Source: Marmoricola sp.
GTDB taxonomy: Bacteria; Actinomycetota; Actinomycetes; Propionibacteriales; Nocardioidaceae
NCBI GenBank assembly: GCA_025964775.1
Contig: JAOPYE010000036.1
Span: 39,279 to 103,278, forward strand
Direction: 5' to 3'
DNA: 64,000 nt
In this document: one piece after another, positions 60,840-64,000 of the stretch
How the letters are laid out: the number at the start of each line of letters is the position of its first letter
How positions within the stretch are numbered: the stretch's first letter is position 1
Position numbers and translations under genes: made by a program
The notes under the pieces: model-generated
The model's input: only the letters and a program-made list of their open reading frames with translations
What the model was told of the DNA's origin: nothing
Databases searched by the model: none

Positions 60840-60881
60840 AACAGCCCCTGATCCCTGCGCGATGCAGGGCCAGGGGCTGTT
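60840..60881. terminator. Terminator downstream of the tRNA-Val(GAC) gene
   Basis: Perfect 11-bp outer stem AACAGCCCCTG (60840-60850) and complement (60871-60881) with an inner CCCTGC/GCAGGG stem. On the minus strand it follows the tRNA genes and ends in TT; it can serve both strands. Confidence 0.7.
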
Positions 60882-60890
60882 CATGTTCTG

Positions 60891-60962
60891 TGGGCGATAC
60901 TGGGTTTGAACCAGTGACCTCTTCCGTGTCAGGGAAGCGCGCTACCGCTGCGCCAATCGCCC
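60891..60962 (-). tRNA. tRNA-Val (anticodon GAC)
   Basis: 72-nt cloverleaf: acceptor GGGCGAT/ATCGCCC, D-arm GCGC, anticodon stem CTTCC/GGAAG with loop CTGACAC, T-arm ACTGG/CCAGT with TTCAAAC, discriminator A. CCA not encoded. Last in a minus-strand Gly-Cys-Val cluster. Confidence 0.93.
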
Positions 60963-61002
60963 GGGGTGAAGCTGTGTGAAGCACAAACATGTGTGAAGTT
61001 CG

Positions 61003-61073
61003 AGGTGGGTACGGGATTTGAACCCGTGTAGACGGATTTGCAGTCCGTTGCCTCGCCTCTCGGCCAACCCACC
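61003..61073 (-). tRNA. tRNA-Cys (anticodon GCA)
   Basis: 71 nt. Acceptor GGTGGGT/ACCCACC, anticodon stem ACGGA/TCCGT with loop CTGCAAA, T-loop TTCAAAT and discriminator U, as expected for Cys. Confidence 0.93.
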
Positions 61074-61100
61074 GCGGAGGTTCGGCTGTTCTTAACTCCG

Positions 61101-61173
61101 AGCGGACAACGAGACTCGAACTCGCGACCTCAACCTTGGCAAGGTTGCGCTCTACCAACTGAGCTATGTCCGC
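61101..61173 (-). tRNA. tRNA-Gly (anticodon GCC)
   Basis: 73 nt. Acceptor GCGGACA/TGTCCGC, anticodon stem CAACC/GGTTG with loop TTGCCAA, T-loop TTCGAGT. First gene of the cluster. Confidence 0.93.
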
Positions 61174-61289
61174 ATGCAACAGACCGAGTAACCGGCGGTG
61201 CGAAGAGAACCATAGCCGATGCCCAGACACTCGCCAATTCCACCCCATACGTGGGCGAGTCCGGACGAGTGACGACCTAGGCTCGCCCC

Positions 61290-62114
61290 ATGCGTGTGTG
61301 GTTCAACGGGTCCGTGCTGGCCGAGCCGGGAGTTCCGGTGATCAGGGTCGACGACCACGGTCTGACCGTCGGCGACGGGGTTTTCGAGGCGATCAAGGTC
61401 GTTGACGGACAGCCGTTCGCGCTGACCCGTCACCTGAAGCGCATCGCCGGGTCAGCTGTCGGCCTGGGACTGCCCGAGCCCGACCTGGACGTGATCCGAG
61501 GCGCCGTCGATGCGGTCCTGGACTCGCAGTCGTTACCGCTGGGCCGCCTGAGGATCACCTGGACCGCCGGGCCCGCACCGCTCGGTTCCGGTCGCGGGGG
61601 AGGGCCGCCATCTCTGGTGGTGGTCGCGGCTGCGATGGATGCCGCGGCGGCCGCCACCGACGCCGTACGGGTTCCGTGGGTGCGCAACGAACGAAGCGCT
61701 GTCGCCGGCCTCAAGACCACCTCGTACGCCGAGAACGTCGTCGCGCTCGCCTACGCCCGCGAGCGTGGGGCGACGGAGGCCGTGTTCGCCAACACGGTCG
61801 GGAACCTGTGCGAGGGCACCGGCTCCAACGTCGGCTATGTGATCGACGGCGAAGCGCGTACGCCGACCCTGGCCTCGGGCTGCCTCGCGGGTGTGACCCG
61901 GGCACTGGCGGTGGAATGGTGCGGCATCCGGGAGATCGACGAGCCTGTCGGGATCCTCGACGAGGCCGAGGAGGTCTTCCTGCTCTCCACGACCCGCGAC
62001 GTCCAGCCGGTACGGCGACTCGATGATCTCGAGTTCGCGGTACCTGGGCCGGTGACCCGCCGCCTCATGGACATCTGGACCGAGCGAGAAGCCGAGTCAA
62101 CAGATCCATGGTGA
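61290..62114 (+). CDS. pabC: Aminodeoxychorismate lyase PabC-like (class IV PLP enzyme)
   Basis: 274 residues. The PLP Lys lies in AGLKTTSYAENV near residue 143, VFANTVGNLCEGTGSNVGYV near 168-187 and LASGCLAGVTR near 195. It would split aminodeoxychorismate to p-aminobenzoate for folate; a branched-chain or D-amino-acid aminotransferase is the alternative within this fold. ATG 61290 is 6 nt after TAGGCT (61278-61283), leaderless. Confidence 0.82.
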   Translation: MRVWFNGSVLAEPGVPVIRVDDHGLTVGDGVFEAIKVVDGQPFALTRHLKRIAGSAVGLGLPEPDLDVIRGAVDAVLDSQSLPLGRLRITWTAGPAPLGSGRGGGPPSLVVVAAAMDAAAAATDAVRVPWVRNERSAVAGLKTTSYAENVVALAYARERGATEAVFANTVGNLCEGTGSNVGYVIDGEARTPTLASGCLAGVTRALAVEWCGIREIDEPVGILDEAEEVFLLSTTRDVQPVRRLDDLEFAVPGPVTRRLMDIWTEREAESTDPW

Positions 62115-62151
62115 CCTGACCACCTCTGGGGACCCCCACCCCCACGAGGCG

Positions 62152-62577
62152 TCAGGCGCTGAGGAGGCCGGTGAGCTCTGCGTCGTAGTCAATCAGCTCG
62201 GTCTCGGTGCCGGTGGGCACCGCTTCGAGCATCTGCTGGACGAACATCGACACCGAGCGCGAGCTGATCTGGATCAGGACCTCGCCACTGGGCGAGTTGA
62301 GTTCCAGGATCACCACGGCGGTGCCGTCGGAGCTGAGGCACGGCCACACGTGGACGTCGCCGTCACCGGTGGGCTCGTAGAAGCCTTCGATGAGCAGGTC
62401 CCGAGCGAATGTCCAGCGAACGGGTACCGGCTCGGCCTTGAACAGGATGCTGAGTGCGAACGGGTCGGCCGGGTTGTACTCGAACTCCGCCTCAAGCGGA
62501 GTGGACATGCCCTCGGTGTCGACGAAATCCATCCGCATCGCTGCAGTGATGGCCGGAGCAGTGATTTGCTTCTGCAT
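62152..62577 (-). CDS. SsgA-like cell-division regulator
   Basis: 141 residues of the SsgA/B family (SALP): LEAEFEYNPADPFALSILF and VRWTFARDLLIEGF are signature segments. In Streptomyces SsgA/SsgB recruit FtsZ to sporulation septa; in non-sporulating relatives a single copy probably acts in septation. ATG 62577 has GAAAGG about 8 nt upstream. The leader contains a perfect hairpin (62611-62632). Confidence 0.88.
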   Translation of the reverse strand: MQKQITAPAITAAMRMDFVDTEGMSTPLEAEFEYNPADPFALSILFKAEPVPVRWTFARDLLIEGFYEPTGDGDVHVWPCLSSDGTAVVILELNSPSGEVLIQISSRSVSMFVQQMLEAVPTGTETELIDYDAELTGLLSA

Positions 62578-62610
62578 CGGTTTTGCCTTTCAGATGGCCA
62601 CGTCCGGATT

Positions 62611-62632
62611 GAGTTTGCCCTCCCGCAAACTC
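62611..62632 (-). promoter_or_regulatory. Hairpin in the ssg mRNA leader
   Basis: GAGTTTGC and GCAAACTC, perfect 8-bp arms with a 6-nt loop, 34 nt before the ATG. Could be a protein operator or an RNA leader structure. Confidence 0.5.
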
Positions 62633-62714
62633 CCAGCGCGACAACATGAGGGTGTGTCAGCCGTCACCTTCTTGGCAAGCGGAACGACCCTCTTTTGTCC
62701 GGTTTGAGCGTGGG

Positions 62715-62769
62715 TGGTCTAAGAAAACCACGGTGCTGGTCTAATTAGGATGCTCATTGGACTAGACCA
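62715..62769. promoter_or_regulatory. Three TGGTCTA heptamers upstream of ssg and tRNA-Val
   Basis: TGGTCTA at 62715-62721 and 62737-62743 (22 bp apart, two helix turns) and its complement TAGACCA at 62763-62769. Probable binding site for an unknown regulator in a 312-bp gap that holds no gene. Confidence 0.45.
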
Positions 62770-62889
62770 GTTTCGAACACGAAACCAAAGCTCGATGGCG
62801 CGGTCCGAGAAGACCGACCTCGCCGACCCGATGTGAGCCGAGTGGCGGGAATGGGCTACTGTTTCCCGCGCACAACAGGTACGTCACCC

Positions 62890-62964
62890 GGGCGATTGGC
62901 GCAGTGGTAGCGCGCTTCGTTCACACCGAAGAGGTCACTGGTTCGAACCCAGTATCGCCCACCA
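62890..62964 (+). tRNA. tRNA-Val (anticodon CAC), CCA encoded
   Basis: Acceptor GGGCGAT/ATCGCCC, anticodon stem CTTCG/CGAAG with loop TTCACAC, T-arm ACTGG/CCAGT, discriminator A at 62961, CCA at 62962-62964. Nearly the same body as tRNA-Val(GAC) at 60891. Its 3' half is copied twice just downstream. Confidence 0.93.
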
Positions 62965-62968
62965 AAAC

Positions 62969-63006
62969 ACGAGACCCGGCCGCAATGGTCGGGTCTCGTC
63001 GTTTCT
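62969..63006 (+). terminator. Terminator of tRNA-Val(CAC)
   Basis: Stem CGAGACCCG (62970-62978) and CGGGTCTCG (62990-62998), followed by TCGTTTCTC. Confidence 0.7.
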
Positions 63007-63010
63007 CACC

Positions 63011-63074
63011 AGTGGTAGCGCGGCTCTGCCGATCGCACCGAAGAGGTCACTGGTTCGAACCCAGTATCGCCCAC
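63011..63074 (+). pseudogene. tRNA-Val pseudogene 1
   Basis: From GTGGTAGCGCG (D-arm) to ATCGCCCACCA. The 5' acceptor strand is absent, and the 11 nt of the anticodon arm before CCGAAG are replaced by 15 unrelated ones (GCTCTGCCGATCGCA). From CACCGAAG on it is identical to the real gene. Confidence 0.75.
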
Positions 63075-63080
63075 CAAAAC

Positions 63081-63117
63081 ACGAGACCCGGCCGCAATGG
63101 TCGGGCCTCGTCGTTTC
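63081..63117 (+). terminator. Duplicated terminator behind tRNA pseudogene 1
   Basis: Same as 62969-63006 but with one stem mismatch (CGGGCCTCG at 63102-63110 instead of CGGGTCTCG). Confidence 0.55.
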
Positions 63118-63125
63118 TCACCAGT

Positions 63126-63190
63126 CGTGGTAGCGCGGCTCTGCCGATCGCACCGAAGAGGTCACTGGTTCGAACCCAGTATCGCCCACC
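63126..63190 (+). pseudogene. tRNA-Val pseudogene 2
   Basis: Second copy of the same degenerate unit, 115 nt after the first (3 extra nt, TCG, before GTGGTAGC). It ends ATCGCCCACC and then diverges, so CCA is lost. Confidence 0.75.
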
Positions 63191-63201
63191 CCGCAGCACA
63201 C

Positions 63202-63231
63202 GACCCGGCTCGATCGAGCCGGGTCTTGTTG
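63202..63231 (+). terminator. Strong terminator closing the tRNA array
   Basis: GACCCGGCTC-GATC-GAGCCGGGTC (63202-63225), 10-bp stem, followed by TTGTTGTT. Unrelated in sequence to the two earlier terminators apart from GACCCGG. Confidence 0.8.
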
Positions 63232-63404
63232 TTGGTGCAGACGTCGCGCCGCAGCCATGGACTGCGCCCGGATCCGGTGCTACACATGAAGGGTCGGCCT
63301 ATGCCGCGCCCTCGCACATCACTCCCGGACCCAGGGTGACGCGCCTTTCCGTCCAGGAGTTGTGACATGTCTGCCATCCCAGATGGCTGCGCTGCGGGCA
63401 TCCC

Positions 63405-64000
63405 ATGAGTGCGATCGCGCCGGTCAACGAGCGCTACATCAGTAGGTACACCGAGCTGGCCCAGAGCATCCGGGAGGCCGGGCTGCTGCGTCGACGTCGC
63501 GTCTACTACTGGAGCGAGATCGGCATCGCTGTCGGATCCTTCGCCGGGATCTGGGTCGGATTCGCCCTGCTCGGGCACTCGTGGTTCCAGCTCCTGCTGG
63601 CAGGTGCCCTGGGGATCGTGGTGACCCAGTTCGGCTTCCTCGGCCACGACGCGTCCCACCGGCAGATGTTCGACTCGGCGAGCTGGAACGCGTGGACCGC
63701 CCGCGTCCTCGCAGGGGCGTTCGCAGGGCTGAGCTTCGCGTGGTGGCGTACGAAGCACAACCTGCACCACAAGGGCCCGAACCGCGCTTCCTACGATCCC
63801 GACATCGCACCCGGTGCCATTGCCTTCACCCCTGACGTCGTGGACGCGCGGACCGGGTTCTCGGGTTGGCTCGCCCATCGGCAGGGCTGGTTCTTCTTCC
63901 CGCTGCTCACCCTCGAAGGCGTCAACCTCCACATCTCCAGCGTCCGCGCGACCCTGGACCGCTCCTCGCGCCAGCCCTGGCGACGGCTGGAGCTGGTCCT
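63405..64000 (+). CDS. Fatty acid desaturase (DesA3-like, cut by window end)
   Basis: About 198 N-terminal residues of a membrane di-iron desaturase that puts a double bond in acyl-CoA or acyl-lipid. Two of the three His boxes are seen: GHDASHRQ (HxxxH) near 77 and KHNLHHKGPN (HxxHH) near 112. Two hydrophobic segments lie near 37-70. ATG 63405. The C-terminal His box is outside the window. It fits with the other lipid genes in the window but is not linked to them by operon. Confidence 0.88.
   Translation, partial: MSAIAPVNERYISRYTELAQSIREAGLLRRRRVYYWSEIGIAVGSFAGIWVGFALLGHSWFQLLLAGALGIVVTQFGFLGHDASHRQMFDSASWNAWTARVLAGAFAGLSFAWWRTKHNLHHKGPNRASYDPDIAPGAIAFTPDVVDARTGFSGWLAHRQGWFFFPLLTLEGVNLHISSVRATLDRSSRQPWRRLELV

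Noticed and set aside
62890..63230. CRISPR array
   Set aside because: Three ~112-nt units are tRNA-derived; no short repeats with unique spacers and no cas genes.
63162..63932. 256-residue minus-strand ORF at the right end
   Set aside because: Antisense to the desaturase, whose His boxes are clear on the plus strand.

Overview
The window is about 70% GC, uses ATG, GTG and TTG starts, and carries an actinobacterial gene set: coproporphyrin-type heme genes with HemQ, ergothioneine genes, an SsgA-like protein, ClgR, an ArsA/HSP20 ATPase, WS/DGAT, a HipA-like/DUF3037 pair and separate NHEJ polymerase and ligase genes. The style best fits a Nocardioides-like member of the Propionibacteriales. That assignment is an inference, since no 16S gene or marker phylogeny is available. 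It reads as ordinary chromosome with one foreign insertion.

Layout. 1-8401: lipid activation and acylation (FadD-type ligase, PlsC), an SRPBCC-ArsA-ROK glucokinase run, a TIGR00300 enzyme and an esterase. 8501-13754: clgR, WS/DGAT, aldehyde dehydrogenase, a FUSC-type membrane protein and a VOC protein. 13736-17373: DUF402, then an SDR/Baeyer-Villiger monooxygenase operon facing a TetR regulator (EthA/EthR-like layout). 17282-25066: envelope glycan genes (GT2-GtrA, GT39, UDP-sugar dehydrogenase, two GT4-like enzymes, a methyltransferase). 25070-26363: a PhoP-like response regulator facing a small membrane protein. 26471-34206: HrpA, PemK/MazF-like toxin, unknowns, RNase D, DUF3000. 34277-38522: hemE, hemY, hemQ. 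39057-43215: msrB, LigD-type polymerase, thioesterase, LigC-type ligase. 43248-45225: PPK2, HipA-like, DUF3037. 45222-48871: egtE-like, egtB, egtD. 49005-50750: an inserted element. 50752-54389: sulfite reduction operon behind a leader peptide. 54519-60163: glyA, lipoprotein, YihY, K+ channel, unknowns. 60891-63230: tRNA genes, pabC, the ssg gene and a decayed tRNA array. The window ends inside a fatty-acid desaturase gene.

Main observations. (1) About twenty genes start 6-7 nt after a TANNNT hexamer with no room for a ribosome binding site, so leaderless transcription appears to be the default here. (2) 49005-50750 is bounded by 35-bp inverted repeats with two mismatches and flanked by a perfect 14-bp direct repeat. 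It has lower-GC parts and gene fragments but no recognisable transposase. (3) Two sites matching the PhoP direct-repeat consensus lie between the PhoP-like regulator and its divergent neighbour. (4) A 36-bp dyad covers both divergent promoters of the monooxygenase/TetR pair. (5) The sulfite reductase operon is preceded by an actinobacterial leader peptide and an attenuator-like hairpin. (6) tRNA-Val(CAC) is followed by two tandem degenerate copies of its own 3' part plus terminator.

Limits. All calls come from reading the sequence and recalled family knowledge; no search, folding or alignment program was run. Family names for well-known enzymes are reliable. Exact substrates of the glycosyltransferases, the SDR/monooxygenase pair and the aldehyde dehydrogenase are not.
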